Positions 38,419 through 47,130 of a stretch of DNA of 48,256 bases are shown in pieces (within the stretch, counting starts at the first letter, position 1; each line of letters starts with the position of its first letter). The DNA lies in assembly GCA_026415315.1 (NCBI GenBank), contig JAOAHI010000015.1, positions 1 through 48,256 on the forward strand. The letters are read 5' to 3'. Source of the stretch: Methylohalobius sp. (GTDB lineage Bacteria; Pseudomonadota; Gammaproteobacteria; Methylococcales; Methylothermaceae). The notes below the pieces were generated by a model, which was not told where the DNA came from, made no database searches, and saw only the letters and a list, made by a program, of their open reading frames with translations. Both the position numbers and the translations under genes were made by a program.

Positions 38419-39389
38419 GCCAAATCCTCCTGGGTGAGGTGCAAGAACGTCTCAGACAACGCTCGAATCTCCTCGCGCAGGCGCCCGTCCCCCACCGCCT
38501 GCACCGGCAACGCCCGGTCGATGGCTTCCTTGTAAGGACCGGGTCGACAAGACAGTGCCTTAGCCCAAGGACCAAGGCTCTCGGCCTTTTCTAAGAGTTG
38601 TTTAACCTTGCGATCCTGCAAAGTGCGGGGATCGTATTTGGTGGGCACCAACAGCACGATAAACTGCGATCGGGTCTGAGGGACAAACCGCAAGGCTTTG
38701 AGCGTTTTAAGGTAATCTCGGCTGACTTCGACCACGGCCCGCAGAGCCTGGATTCCTTTAGCGCTGGTCTCTACCGGCACGATCAAACCGTCGCCGGCCA
38801 ACGCAGCCATGGCCGCGATCGATCCCAAGGAAGGGGGAGAATCCACGAGTACAAAGTCATACTGCTCCAGAACCCCGCTTTCGTGCAGAGCAGTGCGCAG
38901 CAGCATCATCCCCAGCGTTTTGGTCGGCACGGTCACCTCGGCTAGGGCCAAGTTCATGTTAGCCGGAACTAGGTCTAAGGCCACTCTCTCAAGCACTGCC
39001 GCCTGTGGCTCTGGCAGGCCTTTCCCCTCCACTACAAAGAGCAAGGTAGCCTTATCCTCTATCTCCCCGGGATCTAGGCCCAGCCAGGCGGTGAGGTTGG
39101 CTTGGGGGTCGGCGTCGATCAACAGCACCCGATGTCCCAGGGAGGCTAATTCAAACCCTAAATCCCGAGCTAGGCTGGTCTTGCCGGCACCGCCCGCGTG
39201 AGTGAATAAGGTATAGACCTTTGCATGGCGGTTAGGCGTTGGAATTTCATTTTCCACCGGGACGTACCAATATCGGCCCAGCCGAATGGCTTTGAGTCGT
39301 CCAGCTCGGATTTGCAAGCGCAGCGTACTCTCGGGAGTGTCGGTCAGGCGGGCGTACTCGATCAGCGGGATCAGCTTCTCTTGCCTCAT
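38415..39389 (-). CDS. parA: ParA-type partition ATPase with N-terminal HTH
   Basis: 324 residues. Residues 1-50 resemble a MerR/excisionase-type winged helix ([26 protein letters not shown]). The ATPase follows: Walker A reads [10 protein letters not shown], where ParA normally has KGGxGKT, so the signature Lys is Ala; then [12 protein letters not shown] (Walker A') and [11 protein letters not shown] (Walker B). Its start codon lies inside a perfect inverted repeat, suggesting self-regulation by the N-terminal domain. First gene of parAB, 31 bp after xre. Confidence 0.9.
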   Translation of the reverse strand: MRQEKLIPLIEYARLTDTPESTLRLQIRAGRLKAIRLGRYWYVPVENEIPTPNRHAKVYTLFTHAGGAGKTSLARDLGFELASLGHRVLLIDADPQANLTAWLGLDPGEIEDKATLLFVVEGKGLPEPQAAVLERVALDLVPANMNLALAEVTVPTKTLGMMLLRTALHESGVLEQYDFVLVDSPPSLGSIAAMAALAGDGLIVPVETSAKGIQALRAVVEVSRDYLKTLKALRFVPQTRSQFIVLLVPTKYDPRTLQDRKVKQLLEKAESLGPWAKALSCRPGPYKEAIDRALPVQAVGDGRLREEIRALSETFLHLTQEDLA

Positions 39390-39409
39390 GACGCAATCCT
39401 ATGCGTCAT
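39388..39409. promoter_or_regulatory. Operator-like inverted repeat at parA start
   Basis: ATGACGCA-N6-TGCGTCAT, perfect 8-bp arms. On the coding strand the right arm includes the parA ATG, and the spacer holds AGGA, the ribosome binding site. A protein bound here, or the RNA hairpin, would block parA expression. Confidence 0.55.
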
Positions 39410-39420
39410 TCCGCACTCTG

Positions 39421-39780
39421 TCAACGGTCGCTTTTTGGGTTTTTGGCCAAGCGTTGGGCGAGGTGGGTTAGCAGCTGGATATCTTCTTGGCTTAGAGCTG
39501 CGCTGTGGAGAGTGTTTATGAGCTTCTCTAGGGAACTTTGGGGGGAAGGAGGGGTAGGGCTGGTTATGGGGCCTTGGCCGGTTAAGAGCCAATCGGTACG
39601 GACGCCTAGGGCATGGGCGATTTGGGCGGCGTATCGGGTGGTTTGGGCTTTGCCGGAGCACAGATGCTGGATGGCTTGGGGGGTTAGCCCTACCCGTCTG
39701 GCCAGTTCCGATTGGCTAAGGTGGTTTATGGCTAGGCCGTATTGGATCCGGTCGGCGAGGGTTTTAAGGCGTTGTGGCAC
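39421..39780 (-). CDS. XRE-family transcriptional regulator
   Basis: 119 residues. The Cro/CI-type HTH is LSQSELARRVGLTPQAIQHL with GVRTDWLLTGQG closing the domain; the rest is a helical tail. The start is a GTG at 39780. Likely represses its own promoter and perhaps parAB. The upstream TTACAA...TTGTAA repeat is a candidate operator. Confidence 0.88.
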   Translation of the reverse strand: MPQRLKTLADRIQYGLAINHLSQSELARRVGLTPQAIQHLCSGKAQTTRYAAQIAHALGVRTDWLLTGQGPITSPTPPSPQSSLEKLINTLHSAALSQEDIQLLTHLAQRLAKNPKSDR

Positions 39781-39789
39781 CGTCCAAGA

Positions 39790-39815
39790 TTACAAAATAT
39801 TTTGATTTATTGTAA
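39790..39815. promoter_or_regulatory. Inverted repeat upstream of xre
   Basis: TTACAA-N14-TTGTAA in an AT-rich stretch between the divergent xre and WGR genes, well placed to be the XRE operator controlling both. Confidence 0.4.
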
Positions 39816-39861
39816 TTTATCTTGTAGGTTCAAGTGCAAAGATAAGCCATTATGGGGCAGT

Positions 39862-40119
39862 ATGGAATCACGGGTATGGTGGTTTGAGCATTGGGCCAAG
39901 CGCAGGTGGTATCGGGTGGAGGTGGGGGAGGATTTGTTTGGGCAGAAGGTGTTGGTTCGGGCGTGGGGGAGTTTGGATAATCGGTTGGGGGGGACAAAGT
40001 GCGAGCGGTATACAAAAAAGCAACTGATAGCTGTTCTTCGGCGGCGTCTGAAGCGTGGGTATCACCTCAGGTCAGGGCCAAGTTATCCCCAAAATGCGCC
40101 CTGGTTAAATAAAGGTTAA
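39862..40119 (+). CDS. Small WGR-domain protein
   Basis: 85 residues. The segment RWYRVEVGEDLFGQKVLVRA, then WGSLDNRLGG and AVLRRRLKRGYHL, fits the WGR domain (a nucleic-acid-contact module also seen in PARPs), here standing alone. TATGGGGCAGT precedes the ATG. It is divergent from xre-parAB, so it may be part of plasmid control. The tail after residue 68 is poorly conserved-looking. Confidence 0.65.
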   Translation: MESRVWWFEHWAKRRWYRVEVGEDLFGQKVLVRAWGSLDNRLGGTKCERYTKKQLIAVLRRRLKRGYHLRSGPSYPQNAPWLNKG

Positions 40120-40138
40120 AGGGTTAAAAAAGGGTTAA
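40103..40138 (+). repeat. Four GGTTAA direct repeats
   Basis: GGTTAA occurs at 40103, 40114, 40122 and 40133, with 8- and 11-base steps, at the end of the WGR gene. Could be a protein-binding array near the partition locus; purpose not shown. Confidence 0.4.
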
Positions 40139-40214
40139 TGATCGCAAAAAGATAAATAAGTGTTGGATTTAGAAGATATTTTATGCAATGACCCGTGACC
40201 CAAACTAACCAATT

Positions 40215-41442
40215 TTGATCAGTTTGCGTGACCATATCCGCTTAGCCAGATATTTGATTTTGATATTCTGCGCCACCAAGGTCTATAATGGAGTGATGTG
40301 GCATCTCCGCCGGCAGAAGGAGGAGACCGGCCGGGCCGATGTGCGTCGGTCCAACCTCAACCGCCTCCTGGCGACGCTGCCGAGGGCCAAGGGGTATTAC
40401 TCTATGTCCGTGCAACTTACCCGCGACGAGAAGGCAGGCGTGGCGGTCGTTCTTCGCGTTGCGAAAGAACGGCCGCACGGAGCACCGAGTGCCGGGTTTT
40501 AGGCCTAAAACCCGTCTGTCCGATCTCAAATACGTGCAAAGCGGGTTCAAGGTCGAAGGCGACCGCGTAACGCTCTCCCTGGGGACGAGTCGTAAGGACG
40601 GTATTCGTCAGGTGGCCTTCCGTATCCGTCACCGGCCTGGCGTGAGATACGAGCAGGTGCGCGAGGTCGGCATCACCTACGACAAGCTAATCGGGCGTTT
40701 GGAAGCCCGTTTGGTGGTGGAGGTCCTGCCCCGCGAGAACCACGGTACGGGCCGTGTGGCGGTAGATCTGAGGGAGACGGTGCTCCTTGCTGCCGTGTTC
40801 GAGGACGGCGCGGCGCTCCTGTACTCGGGCCGCCTCATTAAGGCGGTTCGGCGGTACTGGCAGAAGGTGCGGGCGAAGGTAAAGCCGCCCTCATCGGAGA
40901 ACCCCTGCATGTCCTGACGGTACAGAGAGATCGCCCGCAAAGAGCGCCGGCAGGTCGAACACCTGCTGCACATGGTCACTGCGCACTTTGTCCGCGAGTG
41001 TCTGCGGCGCGGGGTCGAGGAGATCGCCATCGGCGACCTGACCGGCATCCGCGAGGCAATCGACTACGGTGCCCGGCTGAACCAGCGTTTGCACAACTGG
41101 CCCTACCGCAAGATCGTCCATAGGTTTCGGTACAAGGCGGAGCTTGCGGGTATCGTCGTACGCGATGACGTTGGCGAGCGGGGCAGTTCCCGCACCTGCC
41201 CTGTCTGCGGGAAAGCGCGGCAGGCAAGCCGGATTCATCGCGGGTTGTACCGCTGCCCATGCGGTTGGACAGCCCAGGCGGGCGTGAACGGCGCGTTAAA
41301 CATCTTCGAGCGCGCATTCCAGGTATCTTCCATTAAGGGAAGTAGTGGCCGTGCGGGGCGGCCTGTGGTCTTGTCGTTCCAGCCGGGATGGCATACAGTC
41401 CACGAACCTAAGTGCAAGCAACCATTGCGCGCATCCGCTTGA
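40215..41442 (+). pseudogene. tnpB: Second TnpB (IS200/IS605) gene, decayed
   Basis: Three pieces make one TnpB: an N-terminal part (ATKVYNGVMWHLRRQKEETG) ending with a frameshift near 40450-40500, a central part (LKYVQSGFKVEGDRVTLSLG ... GRVAVDLRETVLL) ending at an in-frame TGA at 40915, and a C-terminal part with the zinc finger CPVCGK..YRCPCGW. The first RuvC Asp is kept (AVDLR), but the Glu motif reads IAIGDLTGI (Glu to Gly) and the last motif reads AGVNGALNI (Asp to Gly). It is clearly dead and more worn than the copy at 33.7 kb. Confidence 0.85.
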
Positions 41443-41448
41443 GGATGC

Positions 41449-41466
41449 CCCCGAATTCATTCGGGG
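41449..41466. repeat. Right-end hairpin of second TnpB element
   Basis: CCCCGAAT-TC-ATTCGGGG, a perfect 8-bp stem seven bases after the tnpB stop. Similar in form to the ends of the first element. Confidence 0.5.
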
Positions 41467-41947
41467 AAGGACGTCACGAAGGATTGCTCCTTTTTACGAA
41501 AAATTAAGCTTTAAAGTGTAAATTTTTCTGACAAAAGCTTTCGGCAGGCGCTTGGCCCGATAGACTAAACATCGGTCGGTTTGGGAACAAAAATTCAGGT
41601 CAAATTCAAAAAATTGTCAAAATTTTTGACTAGCCGTATAGCGCCTTCGTGACTTATTAAGATCTATGCCCCCGCAAGGTGCGCAGAAGCTTACGTATGG
41701 GTGTTCCCTTAGCCTTTGCGCCGGCGAGGGGCCTCAAAGGTTCCTGGGCCTGCCCGGTTGGTAAGGTAGCCGCAGGTGACGCAAGTCTTAAGCGCGCGAG
41801 CGTGCGACATGGAAGGGATACGATACATCTTTGGGGCGGTAAGGCAGATACGCAGAATGCGTGGGGAAGTGCCGTAAGACCTACACACAGTGGGCAGGCG
41901 GCGATGAACCAAAAATCCCTCGCGCTTCAGCCGTGGGAGTGCCAAGC
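41467..41947. other. Degenerate stretch, possible worn IS200/IS605 3' end
   Basis: No intact gene. Bases 41467-41660 are AT-rich and empty. From about 41680 a forward frame (..KVAAGDASLKRASVRHGRD..) followed by a hairpin-like CGCGCTTCAGCCGTGGG at 41921 resembles the worn tail of another TnpB element. The evidence is weak. Confidence 0.3.
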
Positions 41948-42169
41948 TTATGTTTCAAATTCACTCCGGGGCAGTCCGGACTGACGGACGATGGATCGAA
42001 GCGTTCCAATTCTGATTTCATCATGGTCTGGGACAGGAATTGTTATTGTGCCTTGGGGAAGGTTTTTCTGCATGACGATGTGGCTACCACGGCGACGTAT
42101 TTCTATGAAGCCATGCGTTGCCAAAATCGAGCATACTTCTCTGCCCGACAGAACTCGGAGTTTACCCAA
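41948..42169 (-). CDS. hicA: HicA-type mRNA interferase toxin
   Basis: 73 residues: KLRVLSGREVCSILATHGFI, RRRGSHIVMQ with the catalytic His, and TITIPVPDHDEIRIGTLRSI. The TTG at 42169 is taken as start because GAGGTGG lies just before it and the family begins with KLRxLSG. It overlaps the hicB stop, so translation is coupled. Gene order hicB-hicA is the less common one. Confidence 0.85.
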   Translation of the reverse strand: MGKLRVLSGREVCSILATHGFIEIRRRGSHIVMQKNLPQGTITIPVPDHDEIRIGTLRSIVRQSGLPRSEFET

Positions 42170-42377
42170 GTACCACCTCAAGTTGGGTCACGAAAATCTC
42201 GTCGTGAAGCCGCTGTTTTATCTCCTCGGGCGATGCAGTTTCAAAAAACAGTTCCAATGCCTCGCGGAGGTTGTCTCTGGCCTGCTCAACACTGTTCCCT
42301 TGGCTTGCGATATCTAATTCTGGGCACAGTGATACATATCCATCACCTTCGCGTTCAATAATTGCTGTAAGTTTCAT
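42162..42377 (-). CDS. hicB: HicB-type antitoxin (RNase H-like fold only)
   Basis: 71 residues: LTAIIEREGDGYVSLCPELD, ASQGNSVEQARDNLREAL is the HicB partial RNase H fold. The C-terminal DNA-binding domain found in longer HicB proteins is absent. Neutralises HicA. Confidence 0.88.
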   Translation of the reverse strand: MKLTAIIEREGDGYVSLCPELDIASQGNSVEQARDNLREALELFFETASPEEIKQRLHDEIFVTQLEVVLG

Positions 42378-42994
42378 CGATGAACTCTCCCGTCTGAGTT
42401 TTGACCCCAGGATCGCTGTTTAAAATATTCTAACTTGAAAGGATGCTTTGAAAACCGGACGATCCAAATGGGCTTTAGGTATGAGAAAATCCACTCCTGC
42501 CACGCCCCTAAAGCTCTGCCATTGCCTCCTACGAGCTCGACGTTGTGGCCTGGGCCAATGGGCAGGCGAGGTTTTTGCCCAAAGCGAGAGTATATCCATG
42601 ATCTCCCCTGGAATAGGCCATTGAGATATATGCCATCATCTTAATGAATCGATGGCCAAAAAGGTGGGTACTTTGACTTACAGAGTCTGTTTTAAAAATC
42701 ATTCCAAATCAAATTCTTGTCCGCATTTTTTCGCTCATGTTACGACTTAATGGGGTTTGAAAAAATCAACCCAACACAGTGCCACCCTTGCTCACGAACC
42801 AAAGGTTCGAGGTCTTCGTACTTGTAGCGCCGGTTTTCTTGCCAGAAGGGATCCTGTGGTGTGCAGCGGTAGCGAAGAACAGCGGTGACCCGAGCTGTGC
42901 CACGGTAAGTTGATTTTCTTTGCTGGAGAGTTACGGCGCCTCCCGATCATCCCAGTATCATCAAGCCTAGCAAGGCAGGCAAGCTTGAGCCGCT
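42378..42994. other. Mostly empty stretch with one gene fragment
   Basis: 617 bases with no intact gene. The left 360 bases show nothing recognisable. The right part contains a minus-strand open fragment (listed separately). Confidence 0.5.
42740..42946 (-). pseudogene. Unidentified coding fragment
   Basis: About 68 residues without a start codon (STYRGTARVTAVLRYRCTPQ, then YEDLEPLVREQGWHCVGLIF, ending SNPIKS). Composition and periodicity look coding, and a TGA closes the frame upstream. Probably the 3' end of a broken gene; family not recognised. Confidence 0.35.
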
Positions 42995-43180
42995 TCAGAA
43001 GTTGCCCATGATCCTTCGTACTTCTATCTCCTCGGTGGCGATACGAATTGCTCTTTCGGCGTCTTCCCTCTTTACAATGCCTGAGTCGACAAGAGCGTCG
43101 ATGACAAGAGTCGCAAGACTCTCGCTGCTCAACCGTCGGCCCTCGTCGCTTTCGTTGCGGTCTTCGTTCGATATAGCCAT
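42995..43180 (-). CDS. Small acidic protein after Rhs tip, possible immunity protein
   Basis: 61 residues, charged, helical (LATLVIDALVDSGIVKREDAERAIRIATEEIE). Lies 10 bp after the Rhs gene in the same direction, where immunity genes sit. It is short for an immunity protein and I do not recognise a family. Confidence 0.5.
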   Translation of the reverse strand: MAISNEDRNESDEGRRLSSESLATLVIDALVDSGIVKREDAERAIRIATEEIEVRRIMGNF

Positions 43181-43190
43181 TTGTCCCGCC

Positions 43191-44477
43191 TCAAGGCACG
43201 AACTTGATCTTCGTGATTTCCGATAAGCCAGGGATATTCACATCGATGGTCGGTGGCCCGCTCGCAGAGATCGGACGGAAGCCGACAAACCCGCCTCCGG
43301 GCAATTCGACAAGAATGCCTGGATACCCGGGAGGCGTGACCAGCCGGCCACCACTCAACTGCCCAAACAGTCTCTCTGCCTCAGCCGCGCTCCCCCGCAC
43401 AACCCGAATGGAGCTGCGAGTTCCCGCCTCTCCGATCAGCCGTCCGCCTAGCCGCAGCAGTTCAGTAACACGCGCTCCACTTCCCACCGCCCTAGAGCTG
43501 ATACCGGCCATCCCGATCAGGCCCACATCAGGCGTGGGCGAGACGAGGGTGTTGGCCACATCCAGCGCGATCAACCCATAGTCTACCCCAAGGCGCACGC
43601 CTCGGCCTAGCCAACGGGCCGGGCTAGCCTCCGACGACAGCGGCTCATGGCCTAGGAAACCGCCGATCAAGTCCTTGGCCTGCCCCGTAGGATCGGTGAA
43701 GTTGATGGGGTCGTTGCCTACATAGGCATACAGGTTCAGATCGTCGGCATAGCCTACAGGATCGGGTTGCAGGAAGCGTCCCAAGGCGGGCGAGTACATG
43801 CGAGCTTTGTAAGAATACACGCCCAACAGCCCCAAAGAAACTTGGCCGGTGTAGCCAAAGCGAACCCCGAGTGGAAGATTGGATTCCCCAAAAGGGCCAT
43901 AGGTGTAAATCGCGGTGGCGACGCCGGAGCCGTCGGCGCTGGCTACAATGGACCCCAACTGATCCCCCAGCAGCCAGGTCTTGACTCCCCCCGCGTACTG
44001 CACGATCGGTTCGTCCACCCCAGGCCCGGGTACGTACCGACGCACCAACGCCCCCGCCCCATCGTATTCGGCGATCAAAGCGAGCCCATCGTGGAGAAAC
44101 TGACGCGTGGCGCTGCCAACCGTCACCTGCCGCAACCGCCCCTGCCCGTCGTAGGCCAGGCTGGCCGATACACCGGCTTTGGCCGCCGTCTTAAGCCGGT
44201 TGTCTAAATCGTAGCTGTAACTCCACACCCCATCGGCAAGGAGATTGCCGTTGCCGTCGTAGGCTCTAAAGGTGAGCTTGCCTAAAGCATCGGTCCGTTG
44301 GATCCACCGCCGCTCGTTATTGTACTGGTAGGTAACGGTGTCGGCCACGTCGGTGCGCGACCCATCGACCTGGACCAGATTGCCCACCGCATCGTGACTG
44401 TACGTGGTGGTCAAATTAAGCCGCCCCGCCCCCGCATCCACCGTCACGATCTTTGGCAGGCGTTGATTACCTAAGGG
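43191..44477 (-). pseudogene. Orphan Rhs C-terminal fragment with toxin tip
   Basis: A 5'-truncated Rhs protein of some 425 residues. It holds several YD repeats (YDGNGNLLADG, YDLDNRL, YDGQGRL), then the Rhs core (GQVSLGLLGVYSYKARMYSP, LGRFLQPDPVGYADDLNLYA, NDPINFTDPTG). After DPTG comes a variable tip of about 170 residues ending PPTIDVNIPGLSEITKIKFV, as in polymorphic toxin tips. The coding frame begins abruptly near 44477 without a start or leader, so it is a silent tip cassette or a remnant. Toxin activity cannot be assigned. Confidence 0.8.
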
Positions 44478-44555
44478 ACAAGTCTGGCCTACTGATCATG
44501 GATGCGGTATATTAATAAATTGTGCGTTTGGCTTTGAGTGACTTAAGTAATCACG

Positions 44556-44891
44556 ATGACATCGATGACTGCGACCCAGACATTGCCTCTGACGACCGAG
44601 GCAGATGGCGTTGTCCGGGTGGGAAAGACCCGGGTGACGTTGGACACCGTGATAGCCGCTTTTCTGGACGGAGCTACCGCGGAGGAGATTGCCCAACAAT
44701 ACCCTGCTTTGGATTTGGCCGATATTTACTCGGTCATTGCCTATTACCTAAGGCAGCGTGGCGAGGTAGAGGCTTATCTGCGGCAACGCCAGGAGCAAGC
44801 CCGCGGCATTCGCGGGCAAAATGAAGCTCGTTTTGACCCGTCTGGGGTTCGTGAGCGTCTACTGGCCAGGCGGGCCCGAGCGGGTCTGTAG
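44556..44891 (+). CDS. DUF433 antitoxin
   Basis: 111 residues; VRVGKTRVTLDTVIAAFLDG, ATAEEIAQQYPALDLADIYS and VIAYYLRQRGEVEAYL match the DUF433 HTH-type antitoxins that pair with DUF5615 PIN-like toxins. The partner follows 2 bp later. Confidence 0.88.
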   Translation: MTSMTATQTLPLTTEADGVVRVGKTRVTLDTVIAAFLDGATAEEIAQQYPALDLADIYSVIAYYLRQRGEVEAYLRQRQEQARGIRGQNEARFDPSGVRERLLARRARAGL

Positions 44892-44893
44892 CC

Positions 44894-45157
44894 GTGCTTT
44901 GCCTGGCCGCCGATGAGAATTTCAACAACGACATCGTGCGCGCACTGCTTCGTCGAAGGCCGGATTTGGATATCGTCCGCCTTCAGGACGTCGGTCTCTC
45001 TGGGGCAAGTGATCCGGCAGTATTGGAGTGGGCGGCCAGAGAAGGGCGAGTGCTACTGACTCATGACGTCACGACCCCACGTCGACCTCAAAGCCCCCCT
45101 TCAAAAGCCCCTAGGAAGCCTCAAGAAGCGATTTTTTTTCCTACCCGCATACCCTAG
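44894..45157 (+). pseudogene. DUF5615 PIN-like toxin, C-terminally truncated
   Basis: The first 60 residues match DUF5615 (CLAADENFNNDIVRALLRRR with the first PIN acidic residue, IVRLQDVGLSGASDPAVLEW, VLLTHDV). After LLTHDVTT the frame runs into unrelated proline-rich sequence that is the start of an 85-bp direct repeat. About half of the domain is missing, including the last acidic residues. The toxin is therefore probably dead. GTG start. Confidence 0.75.
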
Positions 45158-45188
45158 CCTATCCCAAGTTTGCGCCTCTGAAAGCTTT
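45104..45188 (+). repeat. Long direct repeat, copy 1
   Basis: Begins AAAGCCCCTAGGAAGCCTCA and ends near CCTCTGAAAGCTTT. About 85% or more identical to copy 2 at 46590-46673 in the same orientation. It forms the junction where the DUF5615 gene is cut. Confidence 0.85.
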
Positions 45189-45214
45189 AGGCAAAAGTGG
45201 CTAGAAGCGGAACG

Positions 45215-45898
45215 CTATCCCGACCGATGTTGCAAGGTCTTGGCCATGTCTCGCCCACGCCCAATCTGCATTCGCTTGTCCCAGTCGATCAAGCTGTATT
45301 CACGGTTGCCGAACATCCGCACCCAGCGCGGATCCATGGTGTAGCTGTACATCTTAGACTCATCGTCATAGACGAATGCTGAGATGATGCGGAACGAGAC
45401 GGTTTTACCGATGCTGTATCGAGTCAAGCTGTCTGGCTTCTTGGCCTCAAGAAACAGGGTGGCCTCGGTTAAGGCCTTCATGCGTCGGTGCAGCTATTCG
45501 TAATCGTGGTTGCCAGTGCCACGCTTGCGCAGCAACTCGGCACGATTGAGCGGGACAGGCGTGCCGAGGGGATATTTCTGTGCGAAAGCGATCAGTGCCA
45601 TAACCAAGTCGCTATCCGCTTCGTCAAGCTGTTCCCCGGTATACTCAAGCACGCAATCGCTGCGCGTGACCATCACGGTCTGCCGGTGAAACCGGCGCCG
45701 CCCCCGCGCTATAGGCGCAAAAAGGCTAGATCGGTTTAGGCGATTGGGGAACGCCCCGATGTCAAAGCCCGGCAAAAACAACTGCCGTGGCGTCTCTGCC
45801 GCCTTCTGCTCTGCCGAGGCCTGCACCGCAGCCGATTTTCGACGCACCCATTCCAGTGGATCGTGGTTTTTGCTATCATTTTCGTTAGCCATAATCAC
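45215..45898 (-). pseudogene. trfA: TrfA-like replication initiator, broken
   Basis: The upstream piece (LPGFDIGAFPNRLNRSSLFA, ARGRRRFHRQTVMVTRSD, YTGEQLDEADSDL) and the downstream piece (SIGKTVSFRIISAFVYDD, MYSYTMDPRWVRMFGNREYS, DWDKRMQIGRGRDMAKTLQ) are in one frame split by a TAG at 45488-45490 (YE-stop-LHRRM, most simply CAG to TAG). The C-terminal part after TLQ is also lost, near the edge of repeat copy 1. It is a different lineage from the intact initiator at 47175-48191. Confidence 0.8.
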
Positions 45899-45990
45899 AC
45901 TCTGCTTAACTTTATAGTGGTTGTGGTGTACGTGCGGTCGTGATGGGTCACGACCGCACCTTTCCCCCGCACACGCGGGGATTGATCCTG

Positions 45991-46260
45991 CTATCGGTAC
46001 ACCTCCTTACGATGTCCGATGCGCACTACTAGGATGCGCAGCGCCTGGTCTTCGATGTGGGCGATGATGCGGAAATCGCCCACGCGGTATTTCCAGAATT
46101 CTCCCAAGGCCGAGCCTTTGAGCGCCTCGCCGATCGCACGTGGATCCTCCAGAGAGGCAATTCGGTCGCGCAGAAAGCGAACGATTCGGCGCGCCACGGG
46201 TTTATCGAGCGCCGCCAGGTTTTTCCTGGCCAGCTCGGACAGCTCAATCTGCCAAGCCAA
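45991..46260 (-). CDS. RelE/ParE-family toxin
   Basis: 89 residues: WQIELSELARKNLAALDKPV, PRAIGEALKGSALGEFWKYR, VGDFRIIAHIEDQALRILVV and RIGHRKEVYR are standard RelE superfamily blocks. Likely an mRNA interferase. Overlaps the antitoxin gene by 17 bp. Confidence 0.92.
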   Translation of the reverse strand: MAWQIELSELARKNLAALDKPVARRIVRFLRDRIASLEDPRAIGEALKGSALGEFWKYRVGDFRIIAHIEDQALRILVVRIGHRKEVYR

Positions 46261-46468
46261 GCTCGCGCTCCACTTCGTCCAGGGTATAAGTGCGGCTTGA
46301 ACCGGCTCGGATTTGCTCCAATTCGCGTTCGGCCAGATACACGTCTTCCAAGTCGTCTAGATATTCCAGAAGGGCTTGGCGGACATAGAACGCCTTGGAG
46401 CGACCGGTAGCTTTGGCCAAGGCAGTAAGCCGTTGTTCGATGTCGGGGGGCAATCGGATGGCCAACAT
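46244..46468 (-). CDS. Ribbon-helix-helix antitoxin (CopG/RelB-like)
   Basis: 74 residues: MLAIRLPPDIEQRLTALAKA, TGRSKAFYVRQALLEYL is a ribbon-helix-helix domain; the acidic C-terminus binds the toxin. ATG 46468 has GGAGG five bases upstream and is preferred over the TTG four codons earlier. Confidence 0.92.
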   Translation of the reverse strand: MLAIRLPPDIEQRLTALAKATGRSKAFYVRQALLEYLDDLEDVYLAERELEQIRAGSSRTYTLDEVERELGLAD

Positions 46469-46589
46469 AGCGACCTCCAAAAATTAGAAAAATACAAGTA
46501 TATCAAATCCCGGCTTGAGATCTTCCGGGCGCTGGCCTAGGCGCCCTACTGCGCCGACGATCTGAGCGAGCGCCTGTGCAATCCCCAAG

Positions 46590-46673
46590 AAAGCCCCTAG
46601 GAAGCCTCAAGAAGCGATTTTTCCCCTACCCGTACCCTATTGCCTATCCCAAGTTTGCGCCTCTGAGGGCTTT
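46590..46673 (+). repeat. Long direct repeat, copy 2
   Basis: Second copy of the repeat at 45104-45188, 1.4 kb apart. It ends at the base of the hairpin terminator at 46675. The pair brackets the broken trfA and the RelE/RHH genes. Confidence 0.85.
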
Positions 46674-46674
46674 T

Positions 46675-46697
46675 TAGCGCGTTCTGGCGCTATTTTT
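46675..46697. terminator. Hairpin terminator beside repeat copy 2
   Basis: TAGCGC-GTTCTG-GCGCTA with T-runs on both sides (TTTTT follows), usable in both directions. Confidence 0.6.
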
Positions 46698-46795
46698 CTT
46701 CCATTGTTCAGCTACGACAGTTAGGAATAGGGAAAAGGAGAGTTGGGAACGGAATGCAAGAAATTGCGAAAAAAAATTTCAAAAAAATTAACTGC

Positions 46796-46840
46796 TATTT
46801 CTATAAATATTTCTATAAAAATTTCTATAAATATTTCTAT
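46796..46840 (+). repeat. Tandem 12-bp AT-rich repeats, origin unwinding region
   Basis: TATTTCTATAAA is repeated head to tail at 46796, 46808 and 46820 (one mismatch), with a partial fourth copy to 46840. Such AT-rich repeats next to iterons are typical of plasmid-origin unwinding elements. Confidence 0.65.
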
Positions 46841-46898
46841 TACCTTGGGGGGGGAAGGCTAGAAGCAAGAACTGGAGCGGCTTTGAGAGGGGTAGGTG

Positions 46899-46942
46899 AA
46901 CCCCCCACGACCGCTAACCCCCCTGACCACGACCGCGTATAG
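46899..46942 (+). repeat. Iteron-like repeats, left cluster
   Basis: The unit ACGACCGCTAACCCCCC occurs at 46907, with AACCCCCC just before and a partial copy ACGACCGC at 46929, 22 bp later. The same order and spacing recur at 47131-47184. Likely initiator binding sites. Confidence 0.65.
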
Positions 46943-47130
46943 CGCGGGTGGGAAGGTGAAGGGGCAGGACACGCTACACGCTTGCAGCGGGATGGTGCAA
47001 GCCATCAGTCCAGATGGCCTGTGGATCGAACCGCATTGGCGCTCGCAAGCAGGAACCTACCGAAGCGATCCAAGTTATGCTTGAACGCCGTAAGAATCTT
47101 CGGCCTTCAAATTGGGGAGGGGGTCAACAT

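Noticed and set aside
34224-45490. Amber (TAG) recoding, from two Gln-like in-frame TAG codons
   Set aside because: nifD ends with TAG exactly at its expected C-terminus, so TAG is a working stop. Both affected genes show other damage (lost Asp, lost C-terminus).
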